Under the pieces are notes generated by a model, which saw only the letters and a program-made list of their open reading frames with translations, was not told the DNA's origin and did not search any database. DNA of 64,000 nucleotides, from assembly GCF_042665095.1 (NCBI RefSeq), contig NZ_JBHTBV010000011.1. One strand, 5' to 3'. This document shows positions 10,001 through 19,361 of the stretch, one piece after another; within the stretch, counting starts at the first letter, position 1; the number at the start of each line of letters is the position of its first letter. The DNA is from Gordonibacter pamelaeae (GTDB taxonomy: Bacteria > Actinomycetota > Coriobacteriia > Coriobacteriales > Eggerthellaceae). Position numbers and translations under genes: made by a program.

Positions 10001-10220
10001 GCTTACCAAAATAGGGTCGTTCGATTACCTTAACTATGAGGCTATTCCTCGGTGGAAGCGCTGGTTGATATGGTGTTTAGCCGATAGGGACAAATTGAAG
10101 GAAGGTGCCTACAATCGCTTGGGTGAGCATCTGGCTCTTTTGCGATTTGCACGGTTATGCTATCGTGCCCCGCGCGCTGTCTATCGTAAAATTAAGGTGT
10201 TCTTTGGACGCTGCTCTTAG
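7074..10220 (+). CDS. GT2 glycosyltransferase fused to a HAD-type phosphatase-like domain
   Basis: A 1048-residue multidomain protein. Residues about 10-230 are a GT2 domain (LISVIIPVYGTEDYL, NDASPGN, NNRGLFRAR, LDADDRI). At about 352 a HAD domain begins with SFDVFDTLVLRPF (nucleophile Asp of DXDT), continues VICVSDMYLP and ends with HVGDNVHADVEMAK at about 530, so the main HAD motifs are present. The last 450 residues (LLFVARDGFLPKKAF, TSRKAMLP, FDVGYN) form a domain often found after such HAD regions in surface polysaccharide loci; its role is unknown. The start chosen is the ATG before SVNNKKN; its ribosome site (GAAGGGG) is distant, and ATG at 7014 is an alternative. Divergent from the membrane protein gene at 6883. 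Confidence 0.8.
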   Translation: MSVNNKKNYPLISVIIPVYGTEDYLTTCLESVFAQTYQNIEVIIVNDASPGNVASIVADYQSKGHGLVYVEHENNRGLFRARISGLEAMSGEYFSFLDADDRISIDFFRLAVTTAIEQDADIVVNEFLEAYDDGRLYFPNRSLQQTDIELEGPAILSALMHQHGLDYGWHIACSKVFSRFVWERTRSVLEAYTGHLIMCEDIAFSVSFYSQARKLATTHGEFYFYCRHDSSSTRKKATSKEQDMKAIADICTAFDIVEASLSVVGMKETYYQEESQWRELLAKSWQARVVSSDLSSDDKADLVSAIENLNLGRKVPAFEEEDYFFDKRAVEVEHLPLQDIKAAFANPSCSYVSFDVFDTLVLRPFWHPTDLFELMEQDVTAMVGVKDRFIFAQLRIEAEKIARDRNYQSFGYAHEVTLDAIYEILAELCPPLSGHIEDIKQLELHYELKFCRGRKKGKELLQCAQMIGKKVICVSDMYLPADFIEKMLAHCGYEGIEALYCSSGLGYSKAEGTLYSHISQERKVDPSAFVHVGDNVHADVEMAKQCGWKAFLLPKPLDLFTNQLSEYIYAGDYYWLAAEGNNGAIRQSSGLHFLGIRCMYAMIANKLFDDPFVHVRKDSDFNANPYFVGYYALGMHVLAIADWLAFLAQDRHFENLLFVARDGFLPKKAFDALNKVYQLPLTTDYLYTSRKAMLPLMLQNEASLHMLPRNIVFQYQTPRKMIKLLGKFMQDVQVVTCQQEIEQAGFAYDERFESLESFESFISFFNRHYYHKRAFSAYSQEMKEYLASKCQGKSATFDVGYNLRLESTLAGLYGFDITACYLHIDCDLPLDRKSLSGAHLETLYPFSPTIQGSLREHLLSELGPSCIGYDCSGGEPAPLFENFQTNYQTRYVTETMQQAALDFVSDMIDTFGADIRRLPFRSVDACMPIEYFYQHAKAFDRTLFSATPFEDDMGIGRLTLMEAWEGEINAARDKDLLTKIGSFDYLNYEAIPRWKRWLIWCLADRDKLKEGAYNRLGEHLALLRFARLCYRAPRAVYRKIKVFFGRCS

Positions 10221-11860
10221 TGTTTGCTTGCCGATTTAATTTTACTGGGAATATACATAAGCGTTGAGCCAAGGCGGAATGTTTTGGATTGAAGTATTTC
10301 TTCCAGTTCCCTGGACGTGGACTGCAAGGTTTCTTCCAGTTCCTTAATTCTCTCGGCCTGCTCTGTAATGACGGCATTGGATTGGGAGGATGCTGTTTCA
10401 ATCGCCTCGGTATAGGTGTGTAGCTCGGTTTGGTGTTGAATAAGCTGGTCTATTTCACGATTTGTTGCTTCAATTCTGCCTTTCGTATAGCTGAGAGCGA
10501 TCTCCCATGCCATAATATGATATTTTTTATCATATACATGGGATTCATCGGACTGACCATGCAAAACATCGAGCCAAAATGTCCTAAAATCAAACGATGC
10601 AATTTTTTCAATGTGACACCGCGCATCACGGCCCATGGACTTGCGATACGCGGTGTCATGGATCAGTCTGATTATTTCTTGCGCAGCGCCTTTCCGGTCA
10701 CCAAACGGGACGGAGGTAATGCCGCGTTCCTGTTCTGCCAGGGTTAGATAAGGTAGGGCGTACATGACACAAGGAACGCCAGCCGCCTTGCTTTCAGCAA
10801 GAGTAAGGGGATAACCTTCAAACTTGGAGGTCATCAGGAAAACGCTGCTTTCCCGGTAGTAGTCAAAAACATTTTGCTGAGGGCCGCACAACGCTATATT
10901 ATCGTTAAGGTCGCGCGCTGATATCTCTCGTTCCAAGAAAGCTCTATAGTCATCATCGCAGGGCCCTACCATAAGCAGACGAACGTCCTTATCAAGAGCA
11001 GCCACTTCTTGCATAATTAAAATGGCTTCAAAAGGGCACTTATCGTACGCGCTAAAGCGACCCAACCACAATACCGTTTTCTCCTCTAAGCTAGCTGGCG
11101 CAATCTTGTTCAGATCGAAGGGGTTGGGATTGATGGTGACAAAGACATTTTTGTTGAAATTGCTCCAGAAGGCAGCGCTTGCCTTGTCAAGACAAACCAC
11201 GGAGTCGGCCAACTGATACGCTGCTGGCAAATTGCAAAACGAGCTATCGGTTTCGCTAAATATCATGCCAAACATGCCGTGGGTATAGATGGTCAGTCGG
11301 CACCCGCAGGCCTTTATAACCAATTCATCCCAAAGCAGAAGCGGGCTGAGCCACTGTCCGTACACCACGTGAGTTATGTTCTGCTCTTTTATGATGCTTT
11401 CCAACGCTTCGGCGCGGGTTCCATATTCATTGCCACCAATCGTGTCGAAGGGGGGTAGGGTGAAACGCGGAACATCGGTAGGGAGATCGTAATCGGTCTC
11501 TTCGGGAGGAAAGTCAGTAATAAGCGACACGCGAAAGCCTATAGACCTCCACAGTTTAATAAGGTCGCGCGTCACGCGTTCGCCGCCTCCGATGCCCATA
11601 CGATAGTAATAAATGGCAAGAGAACCTTGCTCTGGGGCACAGGGCTTTTCTTTGGTGTGAAAACACTTTGCCGACAAGGCATCCGATGCAAACTCTTCCG
11701 GACAATCCCAAAACATGGTGGCCAAGGCTGAAACAGCTTGTGCGGGAGAGAAGTTGCTAAAAAGGCTATCAATGCCGTAGATTCTTCCCTTCCCTTGTTT
11801 GGCGCGTAGTTCAGCCATAATCTCTCGTGGTACTATTGTATTTGCATCAATATCGGACAT
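10217..11860 (-). CDS. Glycosyltransferase family 4 with C-terminal coiled coil
   Basis: A 547-residue GT-B enzyme. The acceptor half contains YYRMGIGGGERVTRDL and VVYGQWLSPLLLWDEL; the donor half contains TVLWLGRFSAYDKCP, LLMVGPCDDDYRAF and the GT4 signature SKFEGYPLTLAESKAAGVP with the E-x7-E glutamates. Residues about 445-530 are polar heptad-like (EIDQLIQHQTEL, QAERIKELEETLQ), a predicted coiled coil that could tether it to partners. Donor and acceptor are unknown. Its stop overlaps the stop of the convergent GT2-HAD gene by four bases (10217-10220). Confidence 0.85.
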   Translation of the reverse strand: MSDIDANTIVPREIMAELRAKQGKGRIYGIDSLFSNFSPAQAVSALATMFWDCPEEFASDALSAKCFHTKEKPCAPEQGSLAIYYYRMGIGGGERVTRDLIKLWRSIGFRVSLITDFPPEETDYDLPTDVPRFTLPPFDTIGGNEYGTRAEALESIIKEQNITHVVYGQWLSPLLLWDELVIKACGCRLTIYTHGMFGMIFSETDSSFCNLPAAYQLADSVVCLDKASAAFWSNFNKNVFVTINPNPFDLNKIAPASLEEKTVLWLGRFSAYDKCPFEAILIMQEVAALDKDVRLLMVGPCDDDYRAFLEREISARDLNDNIALCGPQQNVFDYYRESSVFLMTSKFEGYPLTLAESKAAGVPCVMYALPYLTLAEQERGITSVPFGDRKGAAQEIIRLIHDTAYRKSMGRDARCHIEKIASFDFRTFWLDVLHGQSDESHVYDKKYHIMAWEIALSYTKGRIEATNREIDQLIQHQTELHTYTEAIETASSQSNAVITEQAERIKELEETLQSTSRELEEILQSKTFRLGSTLMYIPSKIKSASKH

Positions 11861-11989
11861 AGTATTATCCTAGCGTTAACAACAGTGGGCCGACGTGAAA
11901 GTCTATCTGCATTCATCGACTTAACCGAGATACTACAGCTTCCTCGGGTCATTCATAACAACGTACATTATACAAAGGAGTTTAGCGAT

Positions 11990-14461
11990 ATGCGGAGCAA
12001 AGAGCCACCAGCCAGAAAATCGACATTGCCCAGTGCGCCTGGTGTGCCCGCTGTACCCACTGCGCTCGGCGCAAAACTTGGAAAATTGTTCTTGTCGCTG
12101 GTTTTTGTCGTGGGGCTCTCCCTTCCGGGTGAATTGGCCTATGCCGATGTGACAACAAGCGGAGACATGCCAACTGCTGCCCCAGCCACCCTTCCCACCA
12201 ATGTTCAGGTTGAAACGCTAGTGAACGGCAAAGCTGTCCAAAAGGCACTGTTGGGCGATGCCATAACCGTCCGCCCAGTCTTTGAGGGCAGCGCCGAGGG
12301 CGTGACGTTTAACTATGTATGGTCCTGTGAAGGTCGTTGGGATGCGGGCAATTGGTCCTCTACCATCAAGGAAACCGGCCATACAACCATAAAAGATTCC
12401 TATGAATTTAAGCCGACGAAGTCGGGTCGGTATGATTTGTATATCGACCTTATGCTCAATGGCAGCGAGGTGACGGTTCACCAAGAAATTTTGGTGATCG
12501 AAGATTGGTCGTTTGATAGCGTAAGCATCTCAAAAGCCTCCATACCCTTGGGTGCAAATGTGACGGTTGAACCCAACGTTTCAGGTACGCAAACCTCGCT
12601 TGCTCGATACAATTATGTGTGGTCCCATGAAGGACGCTGGGACGCAGGCAGCTGGTCATCCACTGTGTTGGAGACGGGTGGTTATACCTCGGATACTGCG
12701 TGGCTTTTCACCCCGATGAAAGCCGGAAACTATCATATCTATATGGACGCCGTCAAAACCAATGGCACAGTTGAAACGAAGCAGGTTGATCTACTAGTTA
12801 CCTCCGCCTGGAATGCAACCAGTTTTAAGGTGAACCCATCGAAGGTGCTGGTGGGAGAGAGCGTTGACGCCAGCATCACCTTTGACCCGCAAAGCAACTT
12901 GGTGGGGCTTCAATATAATTATGTGTGGCAGCTGGGCAACACGTGGGATTACTGGGATTCCACGCTGTTGAACGGTCAGGCGTCAACGGAAGCATCCCAT
13001 ACCTACACCTTTGACCGGCATGGGCACTACAATCTGTATGCGGATGTGATGGGCACCGACGGCAAGAAAGTCACGCTGCAATCGACCGTCGAGGTTGATT
13101 TGCCTTATACTTTTGAGGGTGTGTCTCTCTCGTCGAGCAATGTGACCCTTGAAAACAGCGTATCGGTTTCTCCCATTATTGAGGGGGATGCCGCAGGGGC
13201 ATCCTACAACTACGTCTGGTCGTATGATGGCCGCTGGGGTGAGGGCGATTGGTCTTCTACCATGAACGAGACCGGTGTCGCAACGAAAGATGCCGCCTGG
13301 TCATTCATGCCAAAGAAAGCTGGCAGGTATGATATATATATCGATGTGCTGGCGCCTGATGGAACGAAAGATACCAAGCAGGTGTCGCTGAATGTGGCGC
13401 GCGGTTGGGAGGCAAATTCCCTGCAAACATCGTTGAATTCCCCTCAAAAGGTGGGGACTTCTGTTGACTATTATGTCAATGTGACGGGCGATCGGTCATC
13501 TCGGGTACGCTATAACTACGTTTGGGCGACCTCTGGTTGGGGACGGTGGGACTCTACCATCAACTCTGAGGGCGACTACACTACGGCGGAAAAGTCTACC
13601 TTTACTCCCAGCTTGAGTGGTGACTACAATCTGTATGTCGATTTGTACGACCCCTATTCAGGTGAGAAGATAACGGTATCGACTCCTTTCCATGTCGATA
13701 AAAAATGGAAGCTGGATGGTTTGGATGTGCGGTATCCCTCGCCGCTGCGTCCGGGTAGCAATGTTTCAATGACAGCGAGCGTCTCGGGTGACACAACCGG
13801 GCTTCGCTACAATTTTGTGTGGGCCCGCAATGGTTGGTATTCTTGGGATTCCACAAAACAAATGACGGGGGATTACACCGCCGCGTCATCGGTAACCTAC
13901 CAGATTGAGAATCAAAGTGGATTCTATGACTTCTATCTCGATGTGGTGGATAGCAATGGGGAGGCCGAGCATGCCAAAGTGGGAACCATTCGCGGATATT
14001 CTGCGTGGGATAACCGTGAGGCAGTGGTGTGGACGGCTCTTAACCAAGTTGGCTATAGAAGTGGATGGGAATATGAAACCCCTTTGCTCGATGCCGGGGG
14101 AACGCTGTGCAACGGTCGACATGGCTGGTATTGCGCCACCTTTGTCTGGTGGTGTTTCCGCGAGGCCGGATTGTCAAACCTGTGGGGTGAGGGAGGCTTA
14201 CAGAGTGACCCGGAGTATTTAGCGAATGAATACCGGCAAATGGGAGCCTATAGCTCCAATATCTACGGGGCGCAGCGCGGCGATATTGTGTTTGCGTATA
14301 TCGTGCCCTGGAGAAACCCACAAAGCATCACTCATGCAGCTTTAGTGGTTGACACCTCGCCCACTACTATAACCGTTGTGGAGGGGAATACCGATGGCGG
14401 CGTGTGGGTGCATACGTGGCCGAAGTTCCACTGGGTGGGTTATGCACGACCCGCATACTAA
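11990..14461 (+). CDS. Secreted CHAP-domain wall hydrolase with six tandem repeats
   Basis: An 823-residue exported protein. The ATG at 11990 is preceded by AAAGGAG at an ideal distance; a longer frame from 11885 lacks such a site. A signal peptide (KLFLSLVFVVGLSLPG, cleavage near AYA-DV, residue 52) is followed by about six repeats of 95 residues, each with a core like NYVWS-GRWDAG-WSST-ETG and ending YDLYIDLM. The last 150 residues form a CHAP (NlpC/P60-like) domain: catalytic Cys in HGWYCATFVWW, His in ITHAALVV and a polar third residue in VVEGNTDG. It should cleave peptidoglycan peptides; the aromatic repeats probably bind the wall or its glycan. The same repeats recur in the protein at 15579. 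Confidence 0.85.
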   Translation: MRSKEPPARKSTLPSAPGVPAVPTALGAKLGKLFLSLVFVVGLSLPGELAYADVTTSGDMPTAAPATLPTNVQVETLVNGKAVQKALLGDAITVRPVFEGSAEGVTFNYVWSCEGRWDAGNWSSTIKETGHTTIKDSYEFKPTKSGRYDLYIDLMLNGSEVTVHQEILVIEDWSFDSVSISKASIPLGANVTVEPNVSGTQTSLARYNYVWSHEGRWDAGSWSSTVLETGGYTSDTAWLFTPMKAGNYHIYMDAVKTNGTVETKQVDLLVTSAWNATSFKVNPSKVLVGESVDASITFDPQSNLVGLQYNYVWQLGNTWDYWDSTLLNGQASTEASHTYTFDRHGHYNLYADVMGTDGKKVTLQSTVEVDLPYTFEGVSLSSSNVTLENSVSVSPIIEGDAAGASYNYVWSYDGRWGEGDWSSTMNETGVATKDAAWSFMPKKAGRYDIYIDVLAPDGTKDTKQVSLNVARGWEANSLQTSLNSPQKVGTSVDYYVNVTGDRSSRVRYNYVWATSGWGRWDSTINSEGDYTTAEKSTFTPSLSGDYNLYVDLYDPYSGEKITVSTPFHVDKKWKLDGLDVRYPSPLRPGSNVSMTASVSGDTTGLRYNFVWARNGWYSWDSTKQMTGDYTAASSVTYQIENQSGFYDFYLDVVDSNGEAEHAKVGTIRGYSAWDNREAVVWTALNQVGYRSGWEYETPLLDAGGTLCNGRHGWYCATFVWWCFREAGLSNLWGEGGLQSDPEYLANEYRQMGAYSSNIYGAQRGDIVFAYIVPWRNPQSITHAALVVDTSPTTITVVEGNTDGGVWVHTWPKFHWVGYARPAY

Positions 14462-15520
14462 GGGCATTGGGCGAGCTCGGCGGACTCGCAATACTGCCTT
14501 GGACCTATTAAAAGTAGCGGCCTTCTGCTTCGTAGTAGCGTTGCATACAGTCAATCCGGTTGACGGCATGTCTACCGCGCTCAATATTTGTGCACGGGTG
14601 GGCGTGCCGCTCTTTTTTGCAGTGTCGGGGTATTTTGCTTTTGGTGGTGAGGTTGAGGTTATAAGCAGACGCACTGCTAGGGTTACAAGAATAGCCGCCT
14701 TTGGTCTGGTGTTTTATTTGGCGGTATCGCTAGTCACGGCGTGGGGGGGGGCACTAACTATACGGTGGAATTGCTTACCCCTCAAAATCTGCTTAATCTT
14801 ATCTATTTCAATGCGGTGCCGCAAGCCTACCATCTCTGGTTTCTTTTTGCGCTGGTGTATACCTATGGAATATATGCCATTGCGGTAGCGCTGGGCTGGG
14901 GCGGGAAAGCTTTTGTACTGGTTGGCGCAGCGGCGCTTGTTCTGCGTTGGCTGCTTTCCGAATGGGGTCCTATCGATCCCTTATCTCCCCAACTCCGAAC
15001 TTGGTTGTTTATGGGCATTCCTTTCTTTGCCTTGGGTGTTGGTTTGAAAATTTGGCGTACACAAGTGGCTATAGCGCCTTCTTTTGTCTGGGTCTTAGTC
15101 TTTCTGGTGGGGATGGCCTTAAGTTTTGCGGAGTATCGTGCCTTTGGGCTGCAAGAGATCTATGTTGGTACAGTTCTGGCGGTGTTTGCCTTATTCGCTT
15201 TTTGCGTCAGACGTGAAGTCATGAAAGAAAAACGGAACCGTGCTGGCAATAGGGTTATTGGTTTCGTGGCCAAGCTTGGTCAACAGCCTATTCTTATAGC
15301 GTATGTGGTACACCTGTTTGTTGTCTATGTCGTAGATACTTGTTTTCTCTTGGCTGGTTATATTCTTTTACCCTATGAGGTATGGGTTGTTACCTGTGTG
15401 CTCTCCCTGTTAATAGGTGCGGTTGTAGCTTTCTGTATAAATCGGGTATGCCGGTGGCGAGATTTGGGGATTTCCGGCAGAAGTGCGCAACACACCCCGA
15501 AGACGCGCCCTCTTCATTGA
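14442..15520 (+). pseudogene. Acyltransferase family 3 membrane protein, frameshifted at a G9 tract
   Basis: Two frames together make a complete, roughly 359-residue acyltransferase-3 protein. The first half (ATG at 14442) contains the family motifs ALDLLKVAAFCFVVALHT, with the catalytic His, and RVGVPLFFAVSGYF. It runs into a run of nine G (14743-14751) and then goes out of frame. The other half continues from that tract as GGTNYTVELLTPQN through PQAYHLWFLFALV and about eight membrane helices. One extra G would restore a single frame. Such enzymes O-acylate surface glycans. The gene overlaps the CHAP gene end by 20 bases. It may be phase-variable, mutated, or a sequencing error in the homopolymer. 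Confidence 0.8.
14743..14751. repeat. Poly-G tract (G9) at the frameshift point
   Basis: Nine consecutive G inside the acyltransferase gene. Two family-matching reading frames join exactly here. With G10 (or G7) the frame is open; with G9 it is closed. This is the classic layout of a slipped-strand contingency locus. Confidence 0.9.
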
Positions 15521-15578
15521 CGGTTGGGCTAGCTATCTTTAGAATCAAGCTATCTTACGTTTCTGGTAAAGGTGGATT

Positions 15579-18352
15579 ATGAAAAATCGCAGCAGTAAGC
15601 AGGCGTTCGTGCCAAATCGCGGTATGCGTACTATCTTAACGTTTTTCTTGGCAGCGATTCTTGTTGTTTCCGGGGTTCCCGCTTTCGCCTTTGCTGATGA
15701 TGGTAAGGATACTATGGCGGCTGGGGGTGCGGTTGTTTCTGATAGTAAGGAAACCTCGCAGCAGGGTGCGTCGGACCAATCTGAAGAACAATCCGAAACC
15801 GCGCCAGGAACGAATACGTTGCCCTCACTGGCAACCGTCGATGACGAACCAAGCTTGGGCGTGCAAGCGGTGACGGTCGACGCGGCCATTGGCATGATAT
15901 ACGTTGATGAGGCGACTCTTGCCCGTGAGCAGACGCAAAGCATCGCTGTGCTCTTAAATGATGAGTCGCTACAAGCGTCTGGCGCAACTTTGGTGCTTCG
16001 GGAGGCAATGACGGGCTTTCAGCAGGTGGTGGAGTGCTCTACCAGCACACCCGGCGCGCTACTTTTTACTTTTGCGTTAAGTGCAGATGCCCCTCTGGGT
16101 TCCTATGCGGTTTCATCCCTGCGCTACCAGCTTGACGGAATCGAATATGCCGTAACGTTCGATGAGCCGCAACCGAATGGTGCGTTCTCCTTGGTTGCTC
16201 AAACGGATGCGGCCAATGACGCATCGATGGGCGTTAAGGCCGTATCGGTCTATTCGCTTGATGCGTCAGGGAATATGGTGGAATCAAACTCGGTTGACCA
16301 GGCTCTCAATCAATCCGGTAATGCGTTGGGCGCCGGGGTGCAGCTACGCTCGTTGTTGGCTAACCCTGCCTCGCCACGCAGTTCTAATGGAGAGGTGGTT
16401 ATCGCACTCGACCCCGGTCATGGAGGGTATGACCCAGGAGCGAGTGCAAACGGGCTTAACGAAAAGGATATCAACTGGAAAATAGCGCTGTACTGCAAAG
16501 AGGAAATAGAACGTCATGCTGGCTACAAGGTTTTCATGACGCGCTCAGAAGATGAGTGTCCCACCATTCAGGAACGAGTTGATCGCTCGGTAGCAGCAGG
16601 GGCATCGGTGGTGGTCAGTATTCATATCAACTCTGCAACCTCTCCAGACGCCTATGGGTGTGAGGTGTGGTACCCCAATGGGAGTAGCTATAACTACTAC
16701 TTGCACGATGAAGGTTACGATTTCTCCCAAAAAATATTGGCCAAGCTTGAAGCGTTGGGCTTGTACAACCGTGGTGCAAAGATAAAGGATTACGGTGTAG
16801 GAGATGCGGGGTATCCTGATGGATCGGCCTCTGACTATTACGGGGTTATTCGCTATGCACGCGAAGCCTCAATTTTGGGCGTGATCATCGAGCACGCGTT
16901 CATCACCTCTCCCAGCGATGCAGACAAGTTGCGAAACGATGCGTTTCTGAAAGAACTAGGTATTGCTGATGCCCAAGCTATTATGGAAAAATTTGGGCAA
17001 GTGCTCAACATTTCGTCATCGGTGGCCAGTATCGGAGAACCAATAACCGTCAGTCCGGTATCGGGTGCAGGTTTTGCTGGATGTGCGTTCAATTATGTAT
17101 GGCGTTACGGTGATGGCTGGGGTGATTGGGACTCAACCCTCAACTCAACGGGCGCGCTCACGCAAGAGTCAACGTATCAGTTTGTCCCCAGCAAAGGGGG
17201 TCACTACACTCTTTATGCTGATATTCATTACCCCGATGGGCGTGTTGAAACATTGGAAAATTCGGTTGAGGTAAAGTACTGGTCGTTTGATAGTATAACG
17301 GCGCCCGATAAGGGGTTTGTGGGTTTAACAAGTACCTATTCCCCCAATTTTACGGGTGATACTACGGGTTTGACCTACAACTACGTATGGGCTTATGAGG
17401 GCCTGTGGAGTGAAGGAGACTGGTCGTCGACAGTTAAAGAAACCGGCTCAAACACTTCTAAGACCAGTGGTTCGTTTACCCCCACGAAACCCGGCATATA
17501 TAAGCTTTTCATTGATGCAGTTGCCCCTGATGGTTATAAGCGGACGTTGCAGAAAAACATCACGGTTGATAAGAGTTCCTGGGAACTTTCGAGTGTAAAC
17601 GCTCCTTCAACTGCCACGATGGGCACGCCGGTGGAGTTCTCGCCCAAGCTGACGGGCGACGCCGCCGGTCTAACGTNNNNNNNNNNNNNNNNNNNNNNNN
17701 NNNNNNNNNNNNNNNNNNNNNNNNNNNNNNNNNNNNNNNNNNNNNNNNNNNNNNNNNNNNNNNNNNNNNNNNNCTCTACGTCGATGCGGTGGACGCTTAC
17801 GGCAACAAAACCACCAAGGATGCCACGGTGAAGGCTATCGGTACGAACATCATGGGGGCTTCGGAATCTAATGCGAGCCAGATGGCGCGTTATTACGTCT
17901 CCAAGAGCCTTCCTTATCCTTCGGTGGTGTATGCGTCGAAGGGGGCGGGCGACCTGGCAACCTTCTGTAATATTGTCAGTGAAGAGGCAGCGGCTGAAGG
18001 CGTGCGCGCCGATGTGGTGTTTTGTCAGGCGATGAAGGAGACCGGCTGGCTGCAGTTCACGGGAGATGTAAAAGCGGAGCAATGCAACTTTTGCGGGCTG
18101 GGTGCCACGGGTGGTGGCAATCCAGGGCTAAGTTTTGAAAGTGTGCGGATGGGGGTGCGGGCTCACGTGCAGCACCTTAAGGCGTATGCTAGTACCGACC
18201 CCTTGGTCAATGACTGCGTTGACCCGCGCTTTACGTATGTTACCCGCGGCATTGCCCCAACCTTGGAAGAATTGAACGGCAGATGGGCGGTTCCTGGTAA
18301 CAATTATGGGCAAGATATTGCCGCTATGATAAAAGAGATGCAGAAAGCCTGA
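15579..18352 (+). CDS. Secreted bifunctional autolysin: amidase_3, wall repeats, glucosaminidase (contains assembly gap)
   Basis: Signal peptide with a hydrophobic core ILTFFLAAILVVSG and cleavage near residue 39. After about 230 residues of low-similarity sequence comes an N-acetylmuramoyl-L-alanine amidase domain (residues about 270-470) with all zinc/catalytic residues: DPGHGGYDPG, GLNEKD, SIHINS and IIEHAF. Next are repeats of the FNYVWRYGDGWGDWDSTL kind, shared with the CHAP protein upstream, then an N gap, then a glucosaminidase-like domain with the catalytic Glu in AMKETGWLQF and QCNFCGLGA. It would cut both peptide and glycan bonds of peptidoglycan. The two sides of the gap are in different frames as assembled (97 N); a gap length of 2 mod 3 joins them, so one gene is the sensible reading. 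Confidence 0.8.
17677..17773. other. Assembly gap (97 N)
   Basis: The gap lies in the fourth or so wall-binding repeat of the autolysin gene. A complete repeat between GLT and LYVDAV in neighbouring copies needs about 125-130 bases, so the true missing length is probably larger than 97, and must be 2 mod 3 to keep the frame. Confidence 0.95.
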
Positions 18353-18357
18353 CATTC

Positions 18358-18512
18358 ACTCTGTCATCCCGAGCAAAAGCGCGAAGCGCTGGAGTCGAAG
18401 GATCTCGTGTGACGACGATAGCGGAAAGTGCTACGGCTAGCACCCTACGCAATCTTTTGACTTTGCTCTCTGCGGTCGCTTCGTTCAGGATGGCGGGTAT
18501 GAAGTAACAACT
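18358..18512. repeat. Intergenic repeat-like sequence (tgtcatcccgagc type)
   Basis: The 200 bases between the autolysin and the exporter contain TGTCATCCCGAGC, GCGCTGGAGTCGAAGGATCT and, at the other side, TTCGTTCAGGATGGCGGG. Segments of this kind are widely dispersed between genes in many bacteria. The two ends are partly complementary (ATCCCGA/TCAGGAT), suggesting a folded non-coding element. It is not obviously a terminator. Confidence 0.4.
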
Positions 18513-18549
18513 AATCTAAACTTTACGAAAACAAATGGGTGGGTTTGCA

Positions 18550-19332
18550 ATGACTGCTGGCATTATTTCTGAAAAGATGAGAAAGAACGCCTTTATTCTT
18601 TCTTCTCTGGTATCAAAAGATTTCAAGTTGAAATATCGAAGAAGCGTTTTGGGAATACTTTGGAGCGTGCTAAACCCGTTGCTGATGATGATGGTATTCA
18701 CGGCGGTGTTCAGCACTATGTTCCGCTTTAATATTGCCGACTATCCTATCTATTTCATTCTGGGCAATACCCTTTTTACCCTTATGTCTGATTCAACCAG
18801 TTCCGCCATGCACTCGATTATCGATTCGGCGGCGCTCATCAAAAAAATTAGGATTGACAAGATAGTTTTTCCGGTGGAAAAAGTGCTCTTCCAATTGGTT
18901 AACTTTGCTGTTTCTCTCGTGGCGGTTGCCATTGTTATGATCTATTTTCGTATCATGCCAACGCTGGATTTGCTGTTGCTGCCTTTCTTGGTGCTGTGTG
19001 TAGTGCTGTTCAGTATTGGGCTTGGCTTGCTGTTGGCCGCCCTAGCGGTATTTTTTCGCGACATTTGCCATCTCTGGGGAGTAGTTCTGACGGCGTGGAC
19101 CTATGCCACGCCTATATTTTATCCGGTTGATCAGGTGCCCGTGTGGATGCAACAGGTTATGCAGTATAACCCTATGTATCACTATATAACGTATTTTCGC
19201 GACATTGCGCTGTGGGGTAATACGCCTTCGTTAACGGAAAGCGCTCTTTGTTTTGGGGGTGCGCTGGCGGTGTTCATTGCCGGGCTGCTTGTTTTCAAAA
19301 AGGCCCAGAACAAGTTCATTCTGTATGTCTAA
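18550..19332 (+). CDS. ABC-2 polysaccharide/teichoic acid exporter permease (Wzm/TagG-like)
   Basis: A 260-residue integral membrane protein with about six helices. It shows the family N terminus LVSKDFKLKYRRSVLGILWSVLNPLLMMMVF and the re-entrant pattern near VFFRDICHLWGVVLTAWTYATPIFYPV, with NPMYHYITYFRDI near the C terminus. With the ATPase that starts 30 bases after its stop it forms a Wzm-Wzt exporter that carries lipid-linked polymer across the membrane. I prefer the ATG at 18550, with GGTGGG upstream; an in-frame ATG at 18535 would add five residues. Confidence 0.9.
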   Translation: MTAGIISEKMRKNAFILSSLVSKDFKLKYRRSVLGILWSVLNPLLMMMVFTAVFSTMFRFNIADYPIYFILGNTLFTLMSDSTSSAMHSIIDSAALIKKIRIDKIVFPVEKVLFQLVNFAVSLVAVAIVMIYFRIMPTLDLLLLPFLVLCVVLFSIGLGLLLAALAVFFRDICHLWGVVLTAWTYATPIFYPVDQVPVWMQQVMQYNPMYHYITYFRDIALWGNTPSLTESALCFGGALAVFIAGLLVFKKAQNKFILYV

Positions 19333-19361
19333 GTGCCCTTATTATCCTCGGAGGTTGTTTC

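Noticed and set aside
12290..13960. CRISPR-like or satellite repeat at DNA level
   Set aside because: Repeats are about 285 bases, diverged in DNA and in frame; they are protein repeats of the CHAP hydrolase.
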